64,000 bases of DNA from Altimarinus sp964500515 (lineage in GTDB: Bacteria > Patescibacteriota > Gracilibacteria > BD1-5 > UBA6164): the NCBI GenBank assembly GCA_964500515.1, contig CAZCNE010000003.1, positions 62,001 through 126,000 of the forward strand, given 5' to 3'. Of this stretch, positions 33,144 to 43,548 are shown one piece after another (the stretch's first letter is position 1; each line of letters begins with the position of its first letter). The position numbers were made by a program, and so were the translations under genes. The notes under the pieces are model-generated. The model was not told the origin of the DNA, did no database searches, and was given only the letters and a program-made list of their open reading frames with translations.

Positions 33144-33169
33144 TACAAAACAATAAAAATAAAATTATT

Positions 33170-33197
33170 TTGACTATTTTTTAATTACTTATATAAT
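33170..33197 (+). promoter_or_regulatory. promoter of rpsT-infC-rpmI-rplT
   Basis: TTGACT at 33170-33175 and TATAAT at 33192-33197 with a 16-bp spacer, 41 bp before the rpsT ATG. An AGGA ribosome binding site sits 4 bp before that ATG. Confidence 0.6.
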
Positions 33198-33238
33198 TAT
33201 TTAGTCTTAATTATTATTTATCACTAAAAGTTAGGAAA

Positions 33239-33550
33239 ATGCCAATATTAAAATCTGCTAAAAAAGCTAATAGACAAAATATAAAGAATAAATCTAGAAA
33301 TGATCGTTACAAATTTTTATATAGAGAAGCAAGAGTTAATTTCGAAAAAGCTATAAAAAACTCAGACGTAGAATCAGCTAAAAAAATTTTATTAAACGAA
33401 AAAGATAAAGATTGAAAAAATATAAAATCTGGACTTCAATCAATTATTGATAAACTAGTAAAGAAAAATATAATACATAAAAATACTGCTTCAAGAAGAA
33501 AATCAAATTTTTCTAAAATGCTTAAAAATCTTGAAACAAGTAGTAAATAA
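33239..33550 (+). CDS. rpsT: 30S ribosomal protein S20
   Basis: 103 aa, slightly longer than the usual ~87. Starts MPILKSAKKANRQNIKN, the conserved basic 16S-binding N-terminus. Later come EKAIKNSD, IIDKLVKKNIIHKNTASRRKS (motif of the last helices) and a Ser/Lys end. Start chosen for its AGGA site. First gene of a translation operon with infC 20 bp later. Confidence 0.93.
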
Positions 33551-33570
33551 TTTATATTTTAATATTTTTA

Positions 33571-34083
33571 ATGAAAGACCCAAAAAAAAGGATAAATTAC
33601 GATATAAAAGCAAACGAAGTTCAACTTATTACTGAGGATTGAAAAAATTTATGAATAATGCCATTTAAAAATGCAATTAATAAAGCTGAAGAAGAATGAC
33701 TTGATTTAATGGAAATATGAAGAAATGGAGATCTTGTTATAGTTAAGATATTAGACTATTGAAAGTATTTATATAAGTTAAAAAAACAAGACCAAAAAAA
33801 CAAACAAAATTCAAAAGCCCCTGAATTAAAAACACTTAGAATTACTTTTAATATTTGAGATAATGACTTAAATATAAAGAAAAAACAAGCAGAATGATTT
33901 GCTAAAGAATGAAATCCGCTAAAAGTTGTTTTGATTTTAAGATGAAGAGAAAACCAATATACTGATATAGCAAAAGCTAAACTTGAAAGTTTTGTTGAAA
34001 CTTTGTCGGAATTATACAAAAAAGATAATGAAATTTCAAAGATGTGAAATATGTTTTCTGTTAATCTAAAAGTAATTAAGTAA
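33571..34083 (+). CDS. infC: translation initiation factor IF-3
   Basis: 170 aa. N-terminal domain: INYDIKANEVQLITEDG, KAEEEGLDLMEI and VKILDYGKYLYK. C-terminal domain: ELKTLRITFNIGDNDLNIK, then KVVLILRGRENQY. IF-3 binds 30S and proofreads the start codon. The ORF carries many TGA-Gly codons (for example in ILDYG and RGRE). It starts with ATG at 33571, not the rare AUU used for autoregulation in E. coli. Confidence 0.95.
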
Positions 34084-34105
34084 ATTATATTTTAATAAAA
34101 ACAAT

Positions 34106-34297
34106 ATGTTAAAAACAAGAAAATGAGTAAAAAAAAGAGTAAAAATTACTTGAAGTGGTAAGTTTTTGCTTGAACATACATGAAAAAAACATCTTCTATC
34201 CAATAAATCTAAAAAGGCAAAAAAAAGAAATAAATATGGTTTAGAAGTTTCACCAGCAGAAAAAAAGAAGGTAAAACTTCAATTACCTTATGCATAA
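34106..34297 (+). CDS. rpmI: 50S ribosomal protein L35
   Basis: 63 aa. KTRKGVKKRVKITGSGKFL and GKKHLLSNKSKKAKKR are standard L35 motifs. Gly codons are a mixture of TGA and GGT. Between infC and rplT, the conserved order. Confidence 0.93.
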
Positions 34298-34361
34298 TAA
34301 TTTTTAGAATTTTTAGTTTCTAAAATTTAATTTTTAATACCTTATTATATAAAATAGTACT

Positions 34362-34709
34362 ATGGTTAGAGTAAAAAGATGATTAATAACAAGAAAAAGA
34401 CATAAAAGTCTAATATCAAAAACAAAATGATTTAGAATGATGAATAAAAATGTCTTTTCAAGAGCAAAAAATGCTTTAATGAAATCTTGAACAAATGCAT
34501 ATAAAAGTAGAAGACTTAAAAAAAGAGATTTTAGAACTTTATGGACTATAAGAATTTGAAATGCTACAAAAGAAATGTGAATAAGTTATTCTAAATTTAT
34601 AAATATGCTTTATAAAACAAATATCAAATTAAATAGAAAGGTATTATCAAATCTTGCTATTTCTAATCCCAAAATTTTTACAAATATAGTTGAATTTGTA
34701 AAAAAATAA
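34362..34709 (+). CDS. rplT: 50S ribosomal protein L20
   Basis: 115 aa. MVRVKRGLITRKRHKSLISK, a basic N-terminal tail reaching into 23S rRNA, then KGFRMMNKNVFSRA, RRLKKRDFRTLWTIRI and NLAISNPKIF. All five glycines are TGA and none GGN, one of the cleanest demonstrations of the code in the window. L20 often represses its own operon through the leader mRNA; no leader structure is claimed here. Confidence 0.95.
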
Positions 34710-34715
34710 TATAAA

Positions 34716-34762
34716 ACAACAATAAAAAATCTGTGAAATTTCACAGATTTTTTATTGTTGTT
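34716..34762. terminator. bidirectional terminator after rplT
   Basis: A perfect inverted repeat of about 23 bp per arm centred on GAAATTTC, with arms containing ACAACAATAAAAAATCTGTG and its complement. It serves rplT (+) and the acidic protein gene (-). Confidence 0.85.
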
Positions 34763-34775
34763 TTGTAAATTTATG

Positions 34776-35654
34776 TTATTTTATAACTTTTTTTGTATTA
34801 GGAACTCTTGTTTTAGAAGCAATTTTAGGAGCTTTTCATAATTTCATTTCTTCTAAATGTCATACATTTAATTCTATATTTCCATTTTCTTCATCTAAAT
34901 CTGTAATTTCTTTTTTTAATTCTGTAACTTGATCTTTTAAATCTTTGATTTTTAATTCTAGTTCTTCTATTTTTTGAGTTTTATCTCATCTTTTTGATGA
35001 AATTCAGTCTTGTCTTTTTTTCAATTTTTCAATTGTATTATTCAAAATTGAATTCATATCTAAACCTTCTTCTATATCTTCAGTTTGTTCTCATATTCAA
35101 AAATTTATATTTTCTCAACTTGAATCTGATAATGGATTTTCTTCTGTTTTCTCTTGTTCTTCTGAAGTTTCTCATAATCAAGAAATATTTATTCATCAAA
35201 AATCAAATGAATTTGTACCATCCTCTATTTTTTGAGAATCTAAATTTTCTGTTTCTCATAAATTTATAGGAGTTTCTGAACTTCATTCATTTGTTTCTCA
35301 TAAATTAAAAATATCACTTGTTTCAGAATTATTATCATTAAAACTTATAAGATTTTCCATACTATTTTCAGTAGAAGCTGATGTTTCATTTTGATTATCT
35401 TCTGTAGTTTCTGGATTAAGAGAAATTGCAGAATCACCTGAATCAAAAGAAATAATCGGATTATTATCTTGTAAAGAAGTATTTTGTTCTTGTGTTACAG
35501 ATTCATCAGCTGTTTGTAACACAACAGGATTTTGTTCGGATACAACATTTTCACTACTTGCATCTGAAACTATAGGATTATTTCAATCAAAACTAGTAGG
35601 AATATTATCAGACAAAATAATTAAATCATCATTTTGTGTAGTTTGTGAAGACAT
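34776..35654 (-). CDS. acidic low-complexity protein with C-terminal coiled coil
   Basis: 292 aa. The first 190 residues are acidic and rich in S, N, E, D, Q and T, with repeated short motifs such as INLGETE and NISGLGETSEE. The C-terminal 90 residues form a heptad-like coiled coil (KTQKIEELELKIKDLKDQVT and onward) and end in a basic tail (KTRVPNTKKVIK). No signal peptide. It may be a scaffold or adaptor; function not recognised. Convergent with rplT. Confidence 0.6.
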
Positions 35655-35812
35655 AATTTTTATATTAAAAATAAATTATAAATCTATATTAACATAAAAA
35701 TTTTATATTTGCAAAAAAATAGAAAAAAAATAAAATATATAAACTTGATAGCTTAAATATTAATTTTAAAAATTAATTATTAAAGCAAAATATTAATTAC
35801 TAATTTTTAAAT

Positions 35813-36142
35813 ATGGATTTTTCAAAAGCATGAGAACTACTTAAGCTTCAACAAGAAGCTACAAAAATAAAAAAAGAATTAGAAAATACTCTAATAGAAT
35901 CAGAAATAAACTGATTAGTTATTACATTTAATTGAGAAATGAAAGCTGAAAAAGTGGAATTTGAAAAAATGGATCTAATACCATGATTAAATGATAATCA
36001 TAAAAAAGAACTTGAAAATGCTATTTTAGAGGCAATAAATAAATGAGTAAAAAAATCTCAAGAAGTTGCAGCAAATAAAATGCAATGAGTTATGTGACAA
36101 ATGTGATTCAATTTACCAAATTGATGACTTCCTGGAATGTAA
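35813..36142 (+). CDS. ybaB: YbaB/EbfC nucleoid-associated protein
   Basis: 109 aa, usual length. A helical N-terminus (LLKLQQEATKIKKELENT), the beta strands INGLVITFNGEMKAEKVEF, an ELENAILEAINKGVKKSQEV helix, and a Met/Gly tail with MGQMGF and GGLPGM. It forms DNA-binding dimers. Gly is mostly TGA. Followed by its own terminator. Confidence 0.88.
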
Positions 36143-36155
36143 AATATATTACTTT

Positions 36156-36182
36156 AGTCAGAAAAAATTTTTCTGACTTTTT
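36156..36182 (+). terminator. ybaB terminator
   Basis: AGTCAGAAAAA/TTTTTCTGACT 11-bp stem without a loop spacer, followed by a T run. Confidence 0.8.
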
Positions 36183-36209
36183 TATTATTATTTTTGTTTT
36201 ATAAATATA

Positions 36210-36238
36210 TTGCATAAAAAAAATAATAATGATATAAT
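36210..36238 (+). promoter_or_regulatory. promoter, TTGCAT-17-TATAAT
   Basis: TTGCAT at 36210-36215 and TATAAT at 36233-36238, spacer 17 bp. The ATG of the TIM-barrel gene follows 29 bp later. Confidence 0.65.
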
Positions 36239-36267
36239 ATAAAAAAGTTAATTTATAAATATATTAT

Positions 36268-37038
36268 ATGCTTCTTTTATCTACTTATAGTTTAAAGTGA
36301 TATTGATTACATAAAATTTGAGAAATATTAAAAAAATCAAACTATGATTGACTTGATTTGTATATGGATTCAAATATATATGATTTATGGGATAGTGAAT
36401 ATATAAAAAAAATAATTGATCTATATGATATTAAAATTCTTTCAATTACTTCTCCTTGAGAATGAATAAATAAATCAAAAGTAAATATGATTTTTGAAAT
36501 AGCAAAAAGTTTGTGAGTTCAATTAGTGACATTTTCTCCCCCACTAATAAGTGATTTAGATAAAACTTGGTTTACAAAATATCTTCAAGAAATAAAAAAT
36601 GAATACGATTTCAATATTGCTATACAAAATATAGAAAATAAATATGTGTTTTTTATTATTCCAAAATATAAAAATATGCCTTTGGCAGAAGTAAAGCAAA
36701 TAACTTGATATTCTAGTCTTGATATTGCAAATATAGACAATAATTCAAGTCTTGATATAATAAAAGCATTAAAAATTATGGGAGTTAGTTTAAAAAATGT
36801 TTATTTAAGTGATAAAAAATTAGAAAAGTATTGATTATTACCTTGAAAAGAAAAATCTGGAATTTCAAATCTACCTATTGAAAGTTTTTTAATGCAACTA
36901 AAATCAAACAATTATAATTGATTTATAACTTTAAAAGTTGATCCTTTAGAATTATGAGTATGAAATGAAGAATTGATATTAAAAAATTTAGAAAGAATAA
37001 AATTTTATTTTAATAAATACTATACAAATTTTAAATAA
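36268..37038 (+). CDS. AP-endonuclease-2/xylose-isomerase-like TIM barrel protein
   Basis: 256 aa with the alternating strand/helix pattern of this superfamily: MLLLSTYSLKG at the first strand, YDGLDLYMDS (the usual GVELW-like second strand), IKILSITSPG, KSLGVQLVTFSPP, FNIAIQNIE (usual EN/HN metal strand) and NYNGFITLKVDP near the end. The metal-binding His/Glu set of AP endonuclease IV is not clearly preserved, so catalytic identity is open. It ends 2 bp before the stop of the convergent operon. Confidence 0.65.
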
Positions 37039-37040
37039 TT

Positions 37041-37958
37041 TTAATCTTTATCATCAAGTTCAAGTTTTATGTTTTCTCTTCCAATTTTATAAGCATAATA
37101 CCAAATAGAAACCTTAAATACATCAAAAACAGCTGTTAAATAAGATAAAAACAAAATAAAAAATATAAAAATAATAGTTATTATTATTATAGCTATTGTT
37201 AAAAAGAATTTTGAAGTCAAGTAAGTTATAGCTAAAACAAAAAGTAAAGGAAAAAATAAAAATACTAAAAAATTAATTAAAACTCTTATGTTTATAAAAA
37301 ACATCAAAAGATATAATTTTATAGTAGTTTTTAGATTTATTATTGAAATTTGTTTTGAAATCCAAGCTGATTTAAAAACTCTTTCATTATTTAAAATTAT
37401 TTCAAATTTAGTATAAGAAAATAAGACATTTACGATTGTTGCAATAAATAAATAGATTATTACAGCTATATTTATGTAATATATATATTCAACTCATATA
37501 AATCTGATTAAAAACAAATATGAAGTGAATACAAAAAAAATCTTAAACTCAGAAAATATATTATTATATTCAAAAACTGGTAAAAATTTAGTTATTCAAT
37601 ATCAAATCGCATCAATTGTTGATATTCTGGATTTATTATTTTCTTGATCAATATATTTTACAAGTCATGATTCAAATATGGGAATTGTAAGATAATAAAG
37701 TATAAAAAAAACTAATACTACAATTATTATTTCAACAAAATATTTTGAATGAAATACTCACAATAAATACTGAAAAAAATCTTGTTGTTTTCAAAATATA
37801 ATCACATATGTATAAATAAACTGATATGTTATAATTATACTTGTAAAAAGTACAGAAAATATACTCGGAAAAAAATAAAATGTTTTTATTTTTTGGTTAG
37901 TATTTATAAGTTCCCAAGCAGGAATAATTATGTCATTTTTGAAATCAATTGTTTTCAC
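37041..37958 (-). CDS. polytopic membrane protein, last gene of the secretion-like operon
   Basis: 305 aa, start GTG at 37958. No in-frame ATG lies between the preceding TAA and this GTG, which sits 4 bp after the previous stop. About six membrane spans are visible: near residues 30-50, 75-100, 130-165, 175-200, 225-255 and 260-285. The N-terminus contains DIIIPAWELI and the C-terminus is acidic (IKLELDDKD). Permease-like shape, but no transporter signature recognised. It might serve the neighbouring solute-binding-like protein, inferred from position. Confidence 0.65.
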
Positions 37959-37962
37959 ATTT

Positions 37963-40188
37963 TTATCAAGTTATTATATGTATAATATACTTAAAAAAGT
38001 TTATTATTCATTTATTTGAAATATTTATTTCACTTTTTTCACTAATATATATTTTAGATAAATAATCTAATCTATTAATGCTTCAAGTAGAATTTTTAGG
38101 AAAATTAACATTTTTAATATTTTTATCTACAAGCAGGTTTTGTATTGGAGTATATAATGTTTTTACTACTTGTTCTTCTTTTATTATGTCCAATGCTTTA
38201 TTTTGTTCAGAAGGTAAGGAATCTTTTGGAATTTTATTTGAATTAATTTCTTCTAAAATTATATCAAGTGATAATTTTTTTAAATTTGAAAAATTATATC
38301 AATTTTTAGCTTGACTACTATGAAAATAAGAATATAAATTGAAATCAAAATAACCTAAATTTATTCATGCTAAAAACATATCATATGTTCAAGAAGATGT
38401 ATTTGAAACAACTTTTGAAACATCCGATAAATTTATAGAAACAGGCTCAACTATTAATCCATATTCTCTTAACACTTCATTTATATAAGATGCAGTATTT
38501 ACTACATCTTGATCTCATCAAATATAAAATAATTTTAAAGTAAATTTTTCTAAACTTTTATTATAATAAAAATTATCATCAATAGAGTTTAATTCTTTAG
38601 ATAACAAATTACTTTCACTGTTTTCTTTTTCTTTTGTATCAACACTTTTTTCTGTTCATGTTGAAGTGTTTACTTTTGCATAAGTGGAATAAAGTTTATC
38701 TTTTTCTTCTTGTAATTTATTTTTATCTTTATAGTAATAAACTACAAAATCTTCTTTTTGTTCTTTTTTTCAATCTTTTTCAAAAAATATTTTATACTCA
38801 TTGATTCCTTCTTTTATAGAATCATATCAATCTCACAATTTTAATCTATAATAAAATATTGAAGATCAAGCTTTATATCATTGTAATTTATAATCATTAA
38901 AATAGACTGCATCTGGAGAATGTCCTTGTGTATTTCATTTTAGCAAAATATTGTCTTCAGAAACAAAACTATATTTTTTTTCTAATCATGAATCAATATA
39001 TTGTAATTTTTTATTTATATTTTTTTCAAATTCTTCTGTAGAACTTGCTTGTTTATCATCTTTTTTATCAGTAACTTGATTTGAATTTTTTTCTGACAAT
39101 AGTTTTGCTAATTTTGCTTTTTTAAAATATCACATATATTCCATCATTCAATCAATATTTTTATTTTCAGTGTTTTTATCTATTTCATAATCAGAAATAT
39201 ATGGATTTATTATTTTTTTGTATTTTTTATCTCATCATAATAAATTGATAAGTTCATCTTTATCAATTTTACTCAATATAAAATTTCTAAGTTTTTTTGA
39301 TTTTATATTATCAGCATTTAAAAATAATGCAGTATATTTAGGTAAATAAAAGTTATGTGAAGCTAATCTAGGAATTGAGTTTCATACAAGATTTTTATCA
39401 TCATAATATATATTTATTAAATCTTTATTACTTATCAAACTGTTAATATTTTTAAAAAATTTTATATCATATTTATCAATATAAGTAGTGTTGTTATGAT
39501 AATTCTCATTTTTTTCAAGAATTAATTCTTCTATGTCTAAAATTTTATTTCATTTAATTGCAGAAATTTTAAATTTTCAAGAATATAAAGAATCTAAACC
39601 TGGTTTAAAAACTTTTGATAATTCTTCAATTCATAAATTATTAATTTGTTTTTCGCTTAAAATAGGTTGAAAAAAAATATTTAGAGAATTAACACTATTC
39701 TTTTTATTTTTAAATAAAATTGAATTCGCTTTTTCTTCAATTGTTATATCTGCAAGCAAAGACTTCATTACTGGATTTGTATTTGTAGTTTTTAAAACAT
39801 CATAAGTAGATACGATATCTTTTATTGTTATTGGATCTTTATTTGACCAAAAAATGTTATTTTCGAGATAACATTCTATATTTGCTAAATTGCTTAAATC
39901 ACAATTAGCTAAGTCTGATTCTATTTTTTTCTCTTTTATATTATACTTAAGTAAGGATCTATACAAAAGATTTACAATATATTTATTTTGTTCATTTCAT
40001 CAAATAAGTGGGTTAAGTGAAGGAAAATCTCATATTATTCATTCAGAAACAGTTCCTCATTTAATAGGCACACTTTTTGCATCATAATAAATATAAGTAT
40101 AAAGTATATGAAAAAACAAAGAAATAAATACAAATAAACTTATCAAAAATAAATATTTTTTTAACTTGTGTAAGTGTTTTTTGATCAT
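37963..40188 (-). CDS. membrane-anchored family-5 solute-binding-like protein
   Basis: 741 aa. One N-terminal signal anchor (YLFLISLFVFISLFF, residues about 12-32). Then GGTVSEGIIGDFPSLNPL, the hallmark start of SBP_bac_5 (DppA/OppA-like) proteins, and NIFWSNKDPITIKDIVSTYD, LGGDKKYKK and YGLIVEPVSINLS later in the fold. The middle has a Lys/Glu/Ser-rich insertion and a beta region. The last TGA before the end is read as Gly, adding 15 residues and placing the TAA 4 bp before the next start. No ABC permease or ATPase genes are adjacent. Confidence 0.8.
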
Positions 40189-40214
40189 AATTATTGATTA
40201 ATAAACCAATTTTA

Positions 40215-40433
40215 TTAATTAACAATAAATAAAATAATAGAGTTCAAAACAAAAAGTATTCAAAGTATCACAGTTGAAACATGTAAAACCTTTTCTGGTC
40301 ACCTTTTTTTTATTTGATTCATTCCTCAACTCATGCTTGTTAAGTTTAAAGTAACACTTTTATTTTGAATTAATATTATAAAAACCAATAATAAAGCTAA
40401 AACAATTTCAAGTATATTTAGAATATTTTGCAT
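40215..40433 (-). CDS. secG: preprotein translocase subunit SecG
   Basis: 72 aa, two membrane spans. The first, LEIVLALLLVFIILIQ, ends in the typical ILIQ followed by a Gly-rich loop (SMSGGMNQIKKRG); the second is STVILGILFVLNSIILF. SecG assists SecYEG during SecA-driven export. Inside the eight-gene operon, starting 1 bp after the upstream gene's stop. Confidence 0.88.
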
Positions 40434-40434
40434 T

Positions 40435-40842
40435 TTAATATTTAATTTTAAAGGATAAAAATGAATTAATCATATTCAAAACAGATAAAATTGCAACAGA
40501 AATTACAAAACTTATCCATCAAGTCACATTATATCAAATTCAAGTAATTTGTAAAATATCATTGAGAAAATATGTTAAAAAACCTAAGATTATTGTATCA
40601 GTTATGAAAAATAAAATAAATGAAAAAATCAAAAACGATAATTTATCTATTTTTCTAAGTAAATAAGCAATAAGAGTATTTATTAATCAAAAAATTATTC
40701 AAGATAAAAAATATGTTTTTATGGCTTCAAAAGAATTTTTTTCACAAATACACATCAAACTAATTGTTCCTTCTTCTCAAAAAAAAACATACAACAAATA
40801 CAAAATAACAGTATTTAATAAAATTGAAATAAGTAAGCTCAT
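40435..40842 (-). CDS. membrane protein, about four spans, unknown
   Basis: 135 aa. Hydrophobic segments at about residues 3-21, 42-62, 68-92 and 105-128, with LMCICEKNSFEA between the first two and LLRKIDKL between the second and third. The compact four-helix shape recalls small holin-like or integrase-neighbour membrane proteins, but no family is claimed. Placed between the two-span protein and secG, with gaps of 25 and 1 bp. Confidence 0.65.
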
Positions 40843-40867
40843 AATAATAAGAAAATTTTTGATTTTT

Positions 40868-41329
40868 TTAAAGTTTTAACCTTTCAACTAATTTTTCAGA
40901 AAAACTAAGTTTTCATCAATCTAAATCTTCTAAAATATAGGATTTTAAAATATTTTGTAAATCAAGAAATATTTTTTCATTTATTTTAAGATCAATATGC
41001 TTTAATCAAGCTTTATTTATATTTAATCTTAAAAAATATGGAATATTTCAAACATAAATATAAGAATAATTTTTAATTTTTCAATATTCATAAAAATTTT
41101 CTCAAATTTGAATTCATAAATTGTTGATTATAATCTTAACATTATCATCTGAATTATTTTCTACAAAATAAAAAACTCAAGATAATAATAAAACTATAAA
41201 ACTTAATCAATATTGTTTGGTTAAAATTCACCAAATCGTAATTCAAAGTAAAATAGAAATTGCAATTACATACCAATTTTTTCATCTATTTTTTTCTGTA
41301 CTAAATTCCCAAGAATATAAAATTTCCAT
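40868..41329 (-). CDS. two-span membrane protein with cytoplasmic domain, unknown
   Basis: 153 aa. A short N-terminus (EILYSWEFSTEKNRGKN), two adjacent spans (about residues 20-36 and 41-55) and a soluble C-terminal domain of about 95 residues with KIIINNLGIQIGENFYEYG. The shape (short tail, hairpin, PH-like beta domain) is common among CPR-type secretion neighbours. No family is certain. 2 bp gap to the pilin-like gene upstream. Confidence 0.6.
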
Positions 41330-41331
41330 AT

Positions 41332-41682
41332 TTATGAAAAATTATCCAAAATAAATTTTATTATTAACCAACTAAATGCGGCTAAAACAAATCAAGAAAT
41401 AGCTAAAGTAATAGTTTTTTTTCATTTAGCTTTATCTCAAGAAAATGATCAATACATTATTTGATAAGCTCAAATTATTATAAATATAACAGCAATAGTT
41501 CAAGCAATTCACATAAAAAAATTTATGGCATAATTTATAACACAAGGAATATGATCTATATTAAAATCTCAATTTTTAATTTTTTTTTCATCTAAACAAG
41601 GTCAAAAGATTCAAGAATCTGATGCAAATGTATAATTTAATTTTAAAAAAAATAAAATTAACAAAAATAAAATCTTTTTCAT
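41332..41682 (-). CDS. VirB2/TrbC-like small pilin candidate
   Basis: 116 aa. Signal peptide (MKKILFLLILFFLKL to FASDS), then CLDEKKIKNG and a Cys partner at IPCVIN. Two membrane spans follow, with the VirB2-family signature: FFMGIAGTIAVIFIIIGAYQ, a short polar loop with GSFSGDKAKGKK, then TITLAISGFVLAAFSWLI. VirB2-like subunits polymerise into type IV secretion pili or stay as a membrane component. Placed beside PrgI-like and VirB4-N-like genes, which supports the call. A second such gene lies at 54.3 kb. Confidence 0.65.
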
Positions 41683-41683
41683 A

Positions 41684-42397
41684 TTAATTTTTTATAATAT
41701 TATAAGTTTCTGTATCAGATTGTAAACCAGCATGACTTTCTAAACTTGGATTATAATAATCTGTAAGTAATTTAATCAATTCTTCTTTTTCTAATTCTTT
41801 TACTTTTATTCAAATATTTTCTAATGAAGTTTTTATAGCATTTACTTTATTTACCAATCATTTTTTTATGCTATTAAAACTCCTTATTTGCATTCTTATT
41901 TTTGTAATATTGTTTGCATTATTTATAGAATTCCAAAAATTTTTAAATATTCAAAAAAACGAGTTATCTCTGACACTTTTCCCTTCTTCTAAATCAAAAG
42001 ATATAACAATATAAAATTCTTTTTTCATTATTTGAGCATATTCAATCAATTTTTTTAAAAATTCTGTATATTCTTCAGTTTGTTTTTTTAGCAAAAAATT
42101 AGTTTGTTTTTTTCAAATATCTTCTAATTTGCTTATATATGAATCCAAATCAAGTTTTTTCGATCTAACCAAAATCTGGATAGGAAAATCAAGAGAATTT
42201 ATAAATCTTTGAAAACTCAAAATAATTGAATTTTGTTCATCTTCACTTTTAAGTAAAAAATTAACAGTTGAACATTCTAAAACAAGTCTTCAAGAATTAT
42301 CTTTCATAATCATAACATTTTCTCTTATCTGAGAAAATGGTAAATATCTTTGTGTGGTAGAATCAGACTCTACAGTGTTTTTAGTTTTTACTGGCAT
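41684..42397 (-). CDS. VirB4/TraC N-terminal-domain-like protein without ATPase domain
   Basis: 237 aa. Residues 20-100, with RYLPFSQIRENVMIMKDNSG, LVLECSTVNFLLKSEDEQ and SFQRFINSLDFPIQILVRSK, match the N-terminal part found in TraC/VirB4-type proteins of this lineage. A helical region with LKKLIEYAQIMKKEFYIVIS and a tail follow. Walker motifs are absent and no ATPase gene is next door. Full VirB4 proteins power type IV secretion. Here only the membrane-docking module is present. The gene begins 10 bp after the PrgI-like gene's stop. Confidence 0.65.
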
Positions 42398-42407
42398 TTT
42401 TATAAAA

Positions 42408-42824
42408 TTAAATTTTTTCTAATTTTTTTTCTAAATTTTTCATTTTTTCTAATTTTTTTTCTAAATCAATTATTTCTTCTTCAGTTTTTAAATTTTCTTC
42501 TACATATCAGATATCCATTGGAGAATAACTATCAACTCAGGATTTCCAAACTCTTTCAGGGGAATTTAATTTTAATCTTATAAATGAAAGAAAAAAAGGC
42601 ACAAAAGTCATTTCCGAGCTTTTAAATAATGCTATAACTAATGTAACAATTACAATAAAAATAGTTGGAATCAAAGCTATTTCAGCTCATAGTTTTGTTT
42701 CTAAGTTTTTAAATATTCAATATGCTAATCAAAATCAAATTACAATTATTACTAATTGTCTCAAACTTAATCCCAAAGCTATAGTATCTTCATTTTCTAT
42801 TTGAACAGGAATTTTATATTGCAT
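42408..42824 (-). CDS. PrgI-family (VirB3-like) membrane protein
   Basis: 138 aa. MQYKIPVQIENEDTIALG and LSLRQLVIIVIGFGLAYGIF are the typical start of PrgI-family proteins, followed by the second span (IPTIFIVIVTLVIALF) and FIRLKLNSPERVW. The C-terminal 25 residues are a Lys/Glu-rich coiled coil. PrgI/VirB3 proteins join VirB4 at the inner membrane of type IV secretion systems. First gene of the eight-gene operon, 80 bp after ybeY. Confidence 0.8.
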
Positions 42825-42904
42825 ATATACTTATAAAAAATACTTTCTTATATTTTCTCATATTTTGCTAAAAAAATCAAGTTTTTTGACAAGTTATATA
42901 TATT

Positions 42905-43339
42905 TTAAAATATTTCTTTCCATATTTCTTTTTCCTTTTTTTGCATAATTTTATAATCTTTCTCATTTTCGTGATCATATCACAAAATATGTAGAATAGA
43001 ATGAATTAAAAGTAAATAAAATTCTTTTTCACTTCATAAATTATCTTCTTTTCATTGAATATGAATCTTTTCTTCACAAAAAACCAATTCTCAAATTAAA
43101 TCATTTTTTTTGAAATTTGAAAAATCATCAAAATAATGAAAACTCAAAACATCTGTTTCTTTATCTATTTTACGATAAGTTTTATTTAGTTTTTTTATTT
43201 TTTTTCAATCAACAAAAACCAAATTCAAAGTTCAATTTTGTATTTTTTCTACTTTTTTTTCTATAGTTTTAAATATTTTTTTAAGTATTTTTTCATCAAT
43301 TTTGAAGTTTGGAAAATTAATAATTGTGTAATTAAACAT
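42905..43339 (-). CDS. ybeY: YbeY endoribonuclease, rRNA maturation
   Basis: 144 aa. The zinc-binding motif HSILHILGYDHENE (HxxxHxxxxxH type, with the central Gly encoded by TGA) is intact. LVFVDGKKIKKLN, KETDVLSF and LIGELVFC are also typical. YbeY processes 16S 3' ends and aids ribosome quality control. Its neighbours smpB (upstream) and the secretion operon (downstream) lie on the same strand. Confidence 0.93.
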
Positions 43340-43429
43340 AGGTAGAGATTAAAATAAAAATAATAAAAGCTTTTTTTGATAAAGTGGATGATTTTTTTCA
43401 ATATTAAAATAAATCTAAAATTAATTTAT

Positions 43430-43520
43430 TACAAGTTCATAAAATTTTGTCATTCCTGTGAAAATAGGAATCTATAAAAATCTCCTACTCTCCTTTTATC
43501 AAAGAGGAACACAAACTTCT
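43430..43520. repeat. degenerate interspersed repeat between ybeY and smpB
   Basis: Contains GTCATTCCTGTGAAAATAGG followed by CTCCTTTTATCAAAGAGGAA. The second element is an inverted-repeat motif that returns in altered form in the 44.0-44.8 kb gap. Confidence 0.4.
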
Positions 43521-43548
43521 CTATTTCAAACTAAATATCAATCTTTTT

